Under the pieces are notes generated by a model. It was given only the letters and a program-made list of their open reading frames with translations. It ran no database searches and had not been told where the DNA came from. This document shows, one piece after another, positions 1 through 6,317 of a stretch of DNA of 8,567 bases (position 1 is the first letter of the stretch; every line of letters begins with the position of its first letter). The position numbers were made by a program, and so were the translations under genes. The DNA is from Burkholderiales bacterium (lineage in GTDB: Bacteria > Pseudomonadota > Gammaproteobacteria > Burkholderiales > CAIKXV01): positions 1 through 8,567 of the forward strand of contig JACMMK010000315.1 in the NCBI GenBank assembly GCA_014379045.1, in the 5' to 3' direction.

Positions 1-2
1 AC

Positions 3-56
3 ACCTTGCTGGCGGCGTGGGCCGACGACGCTGCCCGGCGCGCGCCGCTCGATTGA
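3..56 (+). CDS. Possible C-terminal end of an unidentified protein (partial, enters from left)
   Basis: Reading the plus strand from position 3 gives 17 sense codons (TLLAAWADDAARRAPLD) and a TGA at 54-56. Third positions are almost all G or C, as in the confident genes of this window, and the peptide looks like an ordinary amphipathic protein end. If real, the gene is convergent with the Bug-family gene, whose stop lies only 7 bp further on. A small inverted repeat (CTCGA, TTGA, TCGAG at 48-61) overlaps the two ends but lacks a T-tract. The fragment is too short for any family assignment and could be chance. The opposite strand shows no ATG start in 1-63. Confidence 0.33.
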   Translation, partial: TLLAAWADDAARRAPLD

Positions 57-63
57 TCGAGGC

Positions 64-1122
64 TCACTCGAGCAGCGGCAGCTTTCCCGCCTTGACTACC
101 TGCGCCCACTTGTCGATCTCGCCTCGGAGGAACTTGCCGAGTTGCTCCGGCGACGTGGGTGAGGGCTCGGCACCCTGCTCGGCGAGTCGCTGGCGCACGT
201 CGGCGTTTTCCAGCGCCTTGTTCAGCGCCGCGTTCAGACGGGCGGCTACGTTCGCGGGGACGCCCGGCGGCGCGAACACGCCGAACCAGCCGGCGAACTC
301 GTAGCCGGGCACGCCCGCCTCGGCCACCGTCGGCAACTGCGGCACCACCGAAGAGCGTTTCGCCGAGGTGACCGCGAACGCGCGCAACTTGCCTGCCTTC
401 ACGAACGGCAATGCCGAGGGCATCAGTTCGAACATCAACTGGATCTGCCCGCCCATCAGATCGAGCATTGCCGGCCCGCCGCTCTTGTATGGCACATGCA
501 CGATGTCGACGCCGGCGGCCACCTTGAACAGCTCGACGGCGAGATGGCTCGAGGTACCGTTGCCGGCCGATCCGAACGACAGCTGTCCGGGGCGTGCCTT
601 GGCCAGCGCCACCAGCTCCTTGATCGACTTCACCGGCAACGACGGGTGCACGACGGCGATGTTCGGAATCACCGCGACCATGCCGATCGGGCTCAGGTCC
701 TTGACCGGGTCATACGGCAGCTTGCGCATCAGACTGACGTTGCTCGCGAGGCTGGTCGCAGCGAGCAGCAGGTTGTAGCCGTCGGGTACGGTGCTGCGCG
801 CGATGATCTCGGCGCCGATATTGCCGCCGGCACCCGGGCGGTTGTCGACCACGATCGGCTGACCGATGGTCTCGCCCATTGCCTGGGCAAGAATGCGCCC
901 GAGCAGATCACCGGTGCCACCGGGCGCGAAGGGCACGACCAGGCGCAGCGGCTTGCTCGGAAAGCTCTGCGCACTCGCCACCGGAATGCCTGCCAGCGCG
1001 GCAAGAAGCAATGCGCCGAGAAGGGGTCCCGGGCGCAAGGCGCCGGCGGTTGCATGTTTGCGCCACACACCGCGCACTACCGTTGCCGCGAGGCGTGCGT
1101 CCCGCAGGTCGTGTCCAGTCAT
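64..1122 (-). CDS. Bug/TctC-family tripartite tricarboxylate transporter substrate-binding protein
   Basis: The 352-residue protein is a periplasmic solute receptor of the Bug (Bordetella uptake gene)/TctC family, which usually binds small carboxylates for TctAB-type secondary importers or for sensing. Family hallmarks are visible: KPLRLVVPFAPGGTGDLLGR at about 57-76, VVDNRPGAGGNIGAEIIA at 91-108 followed by PDGYNLLL, the HVPYKSGGPAMLDLMGGQIQ block at 209-228, and LPTVAEAGVPGYE with GWFGVFAPPGVPA at 263-290. A Sec signal peptide is present with a hydrophobic core at about 33-49 and likely cleavage after ASA (residue 51), but its N-region is unusually long, about 30 residues. The ATG at 1122 was chosen because GGGGGAGGG lies immediately upstream; the frame stays open to 1341 only inside the neighbouring cupin gene. 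It is second in a minus-strand pair, 26 bp after the cupin gene. No TctA or TctB gene is in view, which is common for orphan Bug proteins. The ligand cannot be deduced. Confidence 0.93.
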   Translation of the reverse strand: MTGHDLRDARLAATVVRGVWRKHATAGALRPGPLLGALLLAALAGIPVASAQSFPSKPLRLVVPFAPGGTGDLLGRILAQAMGETIGQPIVVDNRPGAGGNIGAEIIARSTVPDGYNLLLAATSLASNVSLMRKLPYDPVKDLSPIGMVAVIPNIAVVHPSLPVKSIKELVALAKARPGQLSFGSAGNGTSSHLAVELFKVAAGVDIVHVPYKSGGPAMLDLMGGQIQLMFELMPSALPFVKAGKLRAFAVTSAKRSSVVPQLPTVAEAGVPGYEFAGWFGVFAPPGVPANVAARLNAALNKALENADVRQRLAEQGAEPSPTSPEQLGKFLRGEIDKWAQVVKAGKLPLLE

Positions 1123-1148
1123 CACCCTCCCCCTCGTTCGACCGCGCG

Positions 1149-1793
1149 CTACGATTCGAGCGCGGTATCGATGTAGATCTGGTAGCTCTGTCGCTTCGGT
1201 TTTTCCAGGTCTTCCGGATTTACATAGCGGATCGAACTGCGGCCGCGAAGTGCGATCGGCAGCACCATCACCCGCGCGAAGCTGGTGAGCTCGGACTCGG
1301 AGGCGAGTGCGAGCACCGGGTCGGGGCCCGCCTCGAACCACGCCTCGCCAGGCCGCACGACGTGTCGTTCAGCGTTCACCTCGACCGTGATCTGGCCGGT
1401 CAGCAGTACCCGGATACCCGGACCCTGGTGCGTGTGCGTGTAGGCGACCCCCCCGAGCGGAAACGACACCCGATCGAGGCGGATCAGGTGCGCCTGCGGA
1501 CTGTCGATCGAGAGCGCCTGCTCGAGCAGCAGCGTTCGTTCGTGGCCCGGATCGATGCTCGCCGTCGCGGAGTCGGCCGACAACTCCCAGCACAGGATCG
1601 AGGTCGTCGTGTCGCCTGCCGTACAGGCGACGGGGACGCGCCCGTACCAGGCCGATCCGGTCGCAAGACACGCGTGCTGAGCGGGGGTCGCGAGCCGCAG
1701 GTCGCCCTCGGTCACGTACAGCACACGGTGGGCCGCGTCGAGCGTGCTCGACCCCTTTGCTGCGAACCGTGTTCGAAACACGCGCAAGAACAT
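1149..1793 (-). CDS. Cupin-fold protein, probably bicupin
   Basis: The protein has 214 residues. The C-terminal half carries a recognisable cupin motif 1: GGVAYTHTHQGPGIRVLLTG (about 114-133) has the paired histidines H120 and H122 and a closing glycine, followed by a beta-rich stretch and VVRPGEAWFEAGPDP, the turn that precedes motif 2. The usual motif 1 glutamate is absent (Ile/Arg stand there), and no clear motif 2 histidine is seen, so metal binding may be altered or lost. An N-terminal stretch, RVLYVTEGDLRLATP (about 23-37), resembles a second, degenerate cupin barrel. No signal peptide is evident, so the protein is probably cytoplasmic. The start at 1793 was chosen because GAGGTAA lies 7 nt upstream; an in-frame ATG at 1829 has no such site. 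It precedes the Bug-family gene by 26 bp in an apparent operon. It may bind or modify the carboxylate ligand, or regulate, but its function is unknown. Confidence 0.75.
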   Translation of the reverse strand: MFLRVFRTRFAAKGSSTLDAAHRVLYVTEGDLRLATPAQHACLATGSAWYGRVPVACTAGDTTTSILCWELSADSATASIDPGHERTLLLEQALSIDSPQAHLIRLDRVSFPLGGVAYTHTHQGPGIRVLLTGQITVEVNAERHVVRPGEAWFEAGPDPVLALASESELTSFARVMVLPIALRGRSSIRYVNPEDLEKPKRQSYQIYIDTALES

Positions 1794-2127
1794 CTGTGGC
1801 TTACCTCGTGGCCGCTGCGCCCGGAGCACGACGTGGGCGTCGTCGGTGCAATATGACTGCGATTGCGATTGTTCGCCGGCCCGCAGGCCGCTCGCTTAAC
1901 GCCCTTGTCGAGGCCTTCGGGCAACGATAGTCGGGTGCCCGGCTCCGAGTCAAGAAACGGAAATCCGCTCCCGATCGACGGCGAATGACGGCACCACCGA
2001 TTGGGCCTCCTGGCGGAGCGTCGGACACACCCTCGTGACGACGCGCCATGACCGAACCTTCTCGTCGGCCGACGGACTCGGGCGAATTGCTTGTCGGCGG
2101 GCTCGTGCACTTTTCGACGCGCATCAC

Positions 2128-2152
2128 CGAAGATTCCTTGTAGGATTCTTCG
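2128..2152. promoter_or_regulatory. 25-nt near-perfect inverted repeat, putative operator
   Basis: The left arm CGAAGATTCCT (2128-2138) and right arm AGGATTCTTCG (2142-2152) are separated by TGT. The arms are complementary at 10 of 11 positions; the single mismatch is T opposite T. The dyad ends two bases before a TATAAC hexamer, so it covers the expected -35 and spacer region of the TelA-cassette promoter, a typical place for a repressor or activator dimer. It is distinctly less GC-rich than its surroundings and no T-tract follows, which argues against an intrinsic terminator. The binding protein is unknown and no regulator gene is in the window. Confidence 0.5.
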
Positions 2153-2154
2153 TG

Positions 2155-2160
2155 TATAAC
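2155..2160 (+). promoter_or_regulatory. Candidate -10 element of the TelA-cassette promoter
   Basis: TATAAC matches the sigma-70 -10 consensus at 5 of 6 positions and lies 38 bp before the ATG at 2199, leaving a short leader. No good TTGACA-like -35 box sits 16-18 bp upstream; that stretch is inside the inverted repeat at 2128-2152. This would fit an activator-dependent or otherwise controlled promoter. A TG dinucleotide directly precedes the hexamer, but without the one-base gap of a true extended -10. The assignment rests on position and sequence match only. Confidence 0.3.
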
Positions 2161-2198
2161 CGCTCGCTATGGTAGGGACGATCGAGCCGTAAGGCGCA

Positions 2199-3305
2199 AT
2201 GGATACGAAGCGACTGATCGCCTTGCTGTTGAGTGTGTCGCTGCTCGCCGGTGCGGGGCTCGCGATCTATTATTCGGCGAGCGACAAGCGCACCGCCGAT
2301 CGCACGGCGCTCACTGCCGCGCAGGCGGTTTCGGTGCGTGGATTGATCGGCTCGGAGAAGGAGGCGTTCTTCACCGATGCGCAGGTCGTCGCCGCACTCG
2401 CGCGGCACGGCGTCACCGTCACCTTCGAGAAGGTCGGTTCACGCCAGCAGGCGTTGCGCGAAGACCTGAAGAACTACGATTTCGCGTTCCCCGCCGGGGT
2501 GCCCGCGGCGCTCAAGATCCAGCAGATCTCGGGCGTGCGCCAGTCCTACACGACCTTCTTCACCGCGATGGCGATCGCGTCGTGGCGCTCGTTGCTGCCG
2601 GTGCTCGAAGCCAACGGGCTGGTCGAACGCGTCGGTGACTACCACACGTTTGACATGGCGGCGTATCTCGCGCTGGTCGAGAAGGGCGTGCGCTGGCGCG
2701 ACCTGAAGAACAACAGCGCGTTTCAGATCGCGCGCTCGGTCACGATCAGCTCGACCGATGCGCGCACGTCGAACTCGGCGGCGATGTACCTTGCGCTCGC
2801 GAGCTACTCGGCCAACGGCATGAACATCCTGCAGAACACCCAGCAGGCAGACAAGGTGGCGCCGTTGATGGCCGAACTGTTTCTGCGCCAGGGTCTGCAG
2901 GAACGCTCGAGCAGCGGCCCGTTCGAGGATTACGTCGCGCTCGGAATCGGCAAGACACCGCTGGTGATGATTTACGAGTCGCAGTTCCTCGAGTTCATGG
3001 CCGCGCGCAAGACGCGCAATCCGGAGATGGTGTTGCTCTATCCGAAGCCCACGGTCTTCACCAAGCACGTGCTGATCCCGTTCACCCCTGCGGGGCAGCG
3101 ACTCGGCGAACTGCTCGCGAACGATCCCGACCTGCAGCGCCTCGCAGCGCGCCAAGGTTATCGTACGGCGAATCCCGACCTGTTCGCCGCCTACCTTAAA
3201 GACGCCGCGCTCGACGCGCCGCTGAACCTGATCGATGTCGTCGACCCGCCGACGTTCGAACTGCTGGAACGACTGATCGAAGCGCTCGACCAGCGCATGA
3301 AGTAA
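2199..3305 (+). CDS. Membrane-anchored solute-binding-like protein, first gene of TelA cassette
   Basis: The protein has 368 residues. An uncleaved-looking N-terminal hydrophobic helix (about residues 5-25, after MDTKR) has no lipobox cysteine, so the protein is probably anchored in the inner membrane with its body in the periplasm. The body resembles class II periplasmic binding proteins: STDARTSNSAAMYLAL (185-200) occupies the place of the NP-x-SSNTGF ligand-loop of phosphate/sulfate-type binders, and TPLVMIYESQFLEFMAA (253-269) matches the 'VINYASTLIALN' strand-helix of the downstream VWA lipoprotein. The two proteins therefore appear to share a solute-binding fold. The C-terminal FELLERLIEALDQRMK looks helical. 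The ATG at 2199 is preceded by TAAGG 4 nt away. It lies 23 bp before telA and is probably cotranscribed with it. No ABC permease is encoded nearby, so a sensory or scaffold role is as likely as transport. The ligand is unknown. Confidence 0.72.
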   Translation: MDTKRLIALLLSVSLLAGAGLAIYYSASDKRTADRTALTAAQAVSVRGLIGSEKEAFFTDAQVVAALARHGVTVTFEKVGSRQQALREDLKNYDFAFPAGVPAALKIQQISGVRQSYTTFFTAMAIASWRSLLPVLEANGLVERVGDYHTFDMAAYLALVEKGVRWRDLKNNSAFQIARSVTISSTDARTSNSAAMYLALASYSANGMNILQNTQQADKVAPLMAELFLRQGLQERSSSGPFEDYVALGIGKTPLVMIYESQFLEFMAARKTRNPEMVLLYPKPTVFTKHVLIPFTPAGQRLGELLANDPDLQRLAARQGYRTANPDLFAAYLKDAALDAPLNLIDVVDPPTFELLERLIEALDQRMK

Positions 3306-3328
3306 CCCGCCCCCCGAGGAGACACGCC

Positions 3329-4576
3329 ATGGCAGACGCCCCCGAATCGCGATCACAGAGCCCGTCCGAGTCCGGCAGCGCAGAGGCGAATGCGGGCTCG
3401 TCGATGGTTGCGCTGACCCCGCCCGAGGCGTTGCAGGCGGTGAGCGAACAGAAAGCGCCCGAGATGGTGCCGCTCGACGCCGAGGCGCGCGCGCGGGTCG
3501 AAACGCAGGTCACGCAGTACATCGACTCGCTGGTGTCGGCCGACGTACAGAGCGACGAGTTCAAGGCGCGGCTCGACTCCGCGTTCAGACTGGGCCGCGA
3601 AGAGGTGTCGAACGCCGCGTCGCTGATGACCGGTCGCTTCATGGAGCGCAACCTGGTCGGCATGGAGAACTCGCCGGCGTTCACCGCGATCCGCGAGATG
3701 CGCGGTCATCTCGACCAGCTCAATCCGGGCAACGACGGCGACCTGCTCGCGCCGAACAGGTTGCTCGGCATCATCCCCTGGGGCAACAAGCTGCAGGCGT
3801 ACTTCCGGAAGTACCAGTCCGCCGGTGCGCAGATCCGCGATGCGCTGGAGAAGGTCAATCTCGCACGCGACGACATGCAGAAGGATGCGACCGAGATCGA
3901 GCATGTGAAAGGCAAGCTCTGGGAGGCGATGCTGAAGCTGAAGGGCGCGATCCACTTCTCCGAGCAACTCGATGCGAAGCTCGCCGCGCGCGTCGAGGCG
4001 CTGAAGGCGAGCGACCCGATGCGGGCGCGCGCGCTCGAGCAGGACGTGCTGTTCTATGCACGCCAGAATCTGCAGGACATGTACACCCAGCAGGCCGTGT
4101 GCGTGAACGGCTACCTGAGCCTGGACGTACTGAAGAAGACCGCACGCGAGATGATGAACGGGTGCACGCGCATCGCCACCACGGGCATGTCGGCGCTGGC
4201 CACGGCGCAGACGGTGGCACGCGCGACCGGCAACCAGATCCAGGTGATGGAAATGCTCCAGGGGGTCAAGGGGTCGATCGAGAATCTGGTCGTCAGCACG
4301 GCCAAACAGCTTGAAGTGCATGTGCAGAAGACCGGTGACTTCGCCGCGAACCCGCTGATCGGCGTCGAGAAGATCAAGGAGGCGTTCGACACGACGTTCC
4401 GCGCAATGGATGCGATGGACAACTTCCGCGCGAAGGCGATCGAGACGATGGCGAAGAACAACGACCTGATGAAAGAACAGATCGGGCGCGCCGAGACCTA
4501 TCTCGACAAGGTGCGCGGCCAGAAGGCACGCGAGGCGCTGAAGGACGATGACATCTCGGGGCCGGTCGCCCTGTGA
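3329..4576 (+). CDS. telA: TelA/YaaN-family toxic anion resistance protein
   Basis: The protein has 415 residues, the usual length for the TelA family (RK2 TelA/KlaB, Bacillus subtilis YaaN), soluble proteins linked to tellurite and other toxic-anion or cell-envelope stress resistance by an unknown mechanism. After a disordered, Ser/Ala/Glu-rich first 50 residues the chain is almost wholly helical. The family landmark IIPWGNKLQAYFRKYQSA (148-165) is clear and is followed by a long coiled-coil-like stretch, RDALEKVNLARDDMQKDATE (170-189). Another conserved-looking block lies at about 244-330, beginning ARQNLQDMYTQQ. There is no signal peptide or membrane segment, so it is cytoplasmic. The start is fixed by GAGGAG 7 nt upstream. 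Its TGA overlaps the next gene's ATG by one base (TGATG), implying translational coupling to the VWA lipoprotein. The family assignment is firm; the role in tellurite resistance here is only by homology. Confidence 0.92.
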   Translation: MADAPESRSQSPSESGSAEANAGSSMVALTPPEALQAVSEQKAPEMVPLDAEARARVETQVTQYIDSLVSADVQSDEFKARLDSAFRLGREEVSNAASLMTGRFMERNLVGMENSPAFTAIREMRGHLDQLNPGNDGDLLAPNRLLGIIPWGNKLQAYFRKYQSAGAQIRDALEKVNLARDDMQKDATEIEHVKGKLWEAMLKLKGAIHFSEQLDAKLAARVEALKASDPMRARALEQDVLFYARQNLQDMYTQQAVCVNGYLSLDVLKKTAREMMNGCTRIATTGMSALATAQTVARATGNQIQVMEMLQGVKGSIENLVVSTAKQLEVHVQKTGDFAANPLIGVEKIKEAFDTTFRAMDAMDNFRAKAIETMAKNNDLMKEQIGRAETYLDKVRGQKAREALKDDDISGPVAL

Positions 4577-6252
4577 TGTCGCCGCGAAGCCCGGTCTTCG
4601 CCGCAGGCAGCCGCCGCGCCGCTGTGCCACGACGGCTCACCGGCACGATCGCGCGGCAACCAGGCCGATGGCGTTCCTGGTTTGCCGGCGCGACGGTGGT
4701 GGTTCTCGCGACCCTGATCGCTGCCTGCGGTCGCGACGACACACGTGCCCCGGCCGGGTCGACGCTCACGGTGCTGGCGGGCTCCGAGCTCCGTGACATC
4801 GAGCCGATGCTCGCCGACCTGCGCAAGGCGACCGGCGTCGAACTGAAGATGACCTATGCCGGGACGCTCGACGCCGTCGAGCAACTGCAGGGCGGTGCCA
4901 CCTTCGACGTGACCTGGCTCGCGAGTGGGCGCTACGCGCAGCTCGTCCCCGAAGTGCGCAAGCGCATCGTCGCCTCCGAACGCACGATGACTTCGCCAGT
5001 GGTGCTGGGCCTGAAGGCCTCGAAGGCGCGCGCGCTCGGCTGGACCGATGCCTCGGTCGTCACCTGGAACGATATCGCACAGGCCGCGGCCAGCGACAGG
5101 CTCACCTTCGGCATGACCAATCCGGCCAGCTCGAACACCGGCTTCAGTGCGCTGCTCGGGCTCGCCTCGGCGTTGTCGGACAAGGGCGACGCGCTCGAAG
5201 CCGCCGACATCGACGCGAAGCGTCTGGCCGCGTTCTTTCGCGGGCAGAAGCTGACCGCAGGCAGTTCCGGCTGGCTCAACGACGCGTTCGTCGCCGATCA
5301 GGGGCGGATCGACGGCGTGATCAACTACGCCTCGACGCTGATCGCGCTCAACCGCGGCGGCGTGTTGAAAGAGCCGCTGGTGCTGATCTATCCGAAAGAA
5401 GGAATCGTCACCGCCGACTACCCGATCATGCTGCTCGATGCCGACAAGCGTGCGTTGTACGACAGGGTGCTAGCGCATGTGCGCGCGCCGGCGTTCCAGC
5501 GCGCGATCGCGGTGCAGACGTTCCGCAAGCCGATCAACCCCGATGTAACCGAGGGACGCGATCTCTATCCGGCGACGCTCGTCGAGATCGCGTTTCCGCG
5601 TTCGCTCGAAGTCATCGATGCGATTCTGCTGGCGTTCGCCAACGAACTGCGCCTGCCCGCCGACGCCACCTTCGTGCTCGACACGAGCGGCTCGATGGCT
5701 GGCGATCGTCTGACACAACTGCGTACGGCAATGAGCACGCTGGTCGCCGGCGATGGGTCGCTGACCGGCCGCTTCGCCACCTTCCGCGGGCGCGAACGGA
5801 TCTCGGTGATCGAGTTCAGCGATCGCCCGCGCAAGGCGCGGGTGCTCGAACTCGGCGCCGCCACCGAGCGCAACGCGGCGCTGCTGCAACCGCTGCAGGA
5901 CGCGCTCAACAAGATGTCGGCGGCGGGCGGCACCGCGATCTACACCGCGCTCCGCCAGGCGTATATCGAAGCGCTCGAGCGCCGCCGCGGCGATCAGCGC
6001 GAACGCTACTACTCGATCGTCCTGATGACCGACGGCGACAATCGCGACGGCATCGGCTTCGACGAATTCGCGCGCTGGTATCGCACGCTCGATCAGCGCA
6101 GCCGCGACATCCGGGTGTTTGCCGTGCTGTTCGGCGATGCCAACCAGGCCGAACTGACCAAGCTGGCCGAGTTGACCGGCGGGCGCATCTTCGATGGCCG
6201 CAAGGCCGACTCGCTTGCCCGGGTGTTCAAGGACATCCGCAGTTATCAATAG
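4576..6252 (+). CDS. Lipoprotein with solute-binding domain fused to a C-terminal VWA domain
   Basis: The protein has 558 residues from the ATG at 4576, which overlaps the telA stop; a GTG directly before it is also in frame. An arginine-rich lead of about 33 residues precedes a hydrophobic segment (36-50) and the lipobox LIAAC, predicting lipidation at Cys51. Residues about 62-330 form a solute-binding domain: STLTVLAGSELRDIEPML at its start, FDVTWLASGRYAQLV, the ligand-loop motif TNPASSNTGFSALLGLA (181-197), and GVINYASTLIALNRGG (247-262). A VWA domain follows at about 364-555 with a complete MIDAS: DTSGSM (D369, S371, S373), the threonine of GGTAIYTALR (T453) and the aspartate of MTDGDNRD (D486). 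It should therefore bind a divalent metal and a partner protein or ligand in the periplasm. It follows telA without a gap, and the XpaC-like gene starts 65 bp later. A fold of this kind normally feeds a permease, but none is present. Confidence 0.9.
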   Translation: MSPRSPVFAAGSRRAAVPRRLTGTIARQPGRWRSWFAGATVVVLATLIAACGRDDTRAPAGSTLTVLAGSELRDIEPMLADLRKATGVELKMTYAGTLDAVEQLQGGATFDVTWLASGRYAQLVPEVRKRIVASERTMTSPVVLGLKASKARALGWTDASVVTWNDIAQAAASDRLTFGMTNPASSNTGFSALLGLASALSDKGDALEAADIDAKRLAAFFRGQKLTAGSSGWLNDAFVADQGRIDGVINYASTLIALNRGGVLKEPLVLIYPKEGIVTADYPIMLLDADKRALYDRVLAHVRAPAFQRAIAVQTFRKPINPDVTEGRDLYPATLVEIAFPRSLEVIDAILLAFANELRLPADATFVLDTSGSMAGDRLTQLRTAMSTLVAGDGSLTGRFATFRGRERISVIEFSDRPRKARVLELGAATERNAALLQPLQDALNKMSAAGGTAIYTALRQAYIEALERRRGDQRERYYSIVLMTDGDNRDGIGFDEFARWYRTLDQRSRDIRVFAVLFGDANQAELTKLAELTGGRIFDGRKADSLARVFKDIRSYQ

Positions 6253-6256
6253 CCAC

Positions 6257-6301
6257 GCGCACGCGCACCGTCCAAACCTCGCGGCGTCGGCACGCGTGCG
6301 C
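6257..6301. repeat. GC-rich inverted repeat in the VWA/XpaC-like spacer
   Basis: GCGCACGCG (6257-6265) and CGCGTGCGC (6293-6301) are exact reverse complements, giving a possible 9-bp stem with a 27-nt loop. It fills most of the 65-bp spacer between the VWA stop and the XpaC-like start. In mRNA this could be a strong hairpin limiting expression of, or stabilising, one side of the transcript. No T-run follows, so complete termination is unlikely. Alternating GC sequence makes a chance origin possible. Confidence 0.35.
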
Positions 6302-6317
6302 CCGGCCGGGTGAGCCG

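Larger units (their letters stand above)
1794..2198. other. Divergent intergenic region, about 405 bp
   Basis: This spacer separates the minus-strand cupin/Bug pair from the plus-strand TelA cassette and must carry the start signals for both. Beside the dyad and -10-like hexamer at its right end, it holds a short GC-rich hairpin (CGGCC, CGCA, GGCCG at 1877-1890) with no T-run. It also holds a 31-codon plus-strand frame starting at ATG 2048 and ending at TAG 2141-2143 that has no ribosome-binding site. Minus-strand frames crossing it (for example 2110 or 2127 down to 1712 or 1801) are arginine/proline-rich and unlike proteins. I could not identify a convincing -35/-10 pair for the minus-strand genes. 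Confidence 0.6.

Noticed and set aside
48..61. Palindrome CTCGA-TTGA-TCGAG as a bidirectional terminator
   Set aside because: Stem of only 5 bp and no T-tract on either strand; the position between convergent ends is suggestive but insufficient.
1123..1341. N-terminal extension of the Bug-family gene to an ATG at 1341
   Set aside because: The extension lies inside the cupin gene in another frame and is Arg-rich; the ATG at 1122 has a strong ribosome-binding site and a signal peptide follows.
1877..1890. Hairpin CGGCC-CGCA-GGCCG in the divergent intergenic region
   Set aside because: Short GC-only stem of a kind expected by chance in this base composition, with no T-run and no clear relation to either gene.
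2048..2143. 31-codon plus-strand ORF (begins MTEPSRRPTD) in the intergenic region
   Set aside because: No ribosome-binding site, no recognisable similarity, and its end overlaps the putative operator dyad; not enough to call a gene or leader peptide.
2439..3356. 305-codon minus-strand frame opposite the first cassette gene
   Set aside because: Arg/His-rich sequence without family features; the plus-strand frame has a membrane anchor and binding-protein motifs.
3353..4630. 425-codon minus-strand open frame opposite telA
   Set aside because: Composition rich in Arg, His and Leu, no domain, and complete overlap with a clear TelA homologue; a codon-bias shadow.
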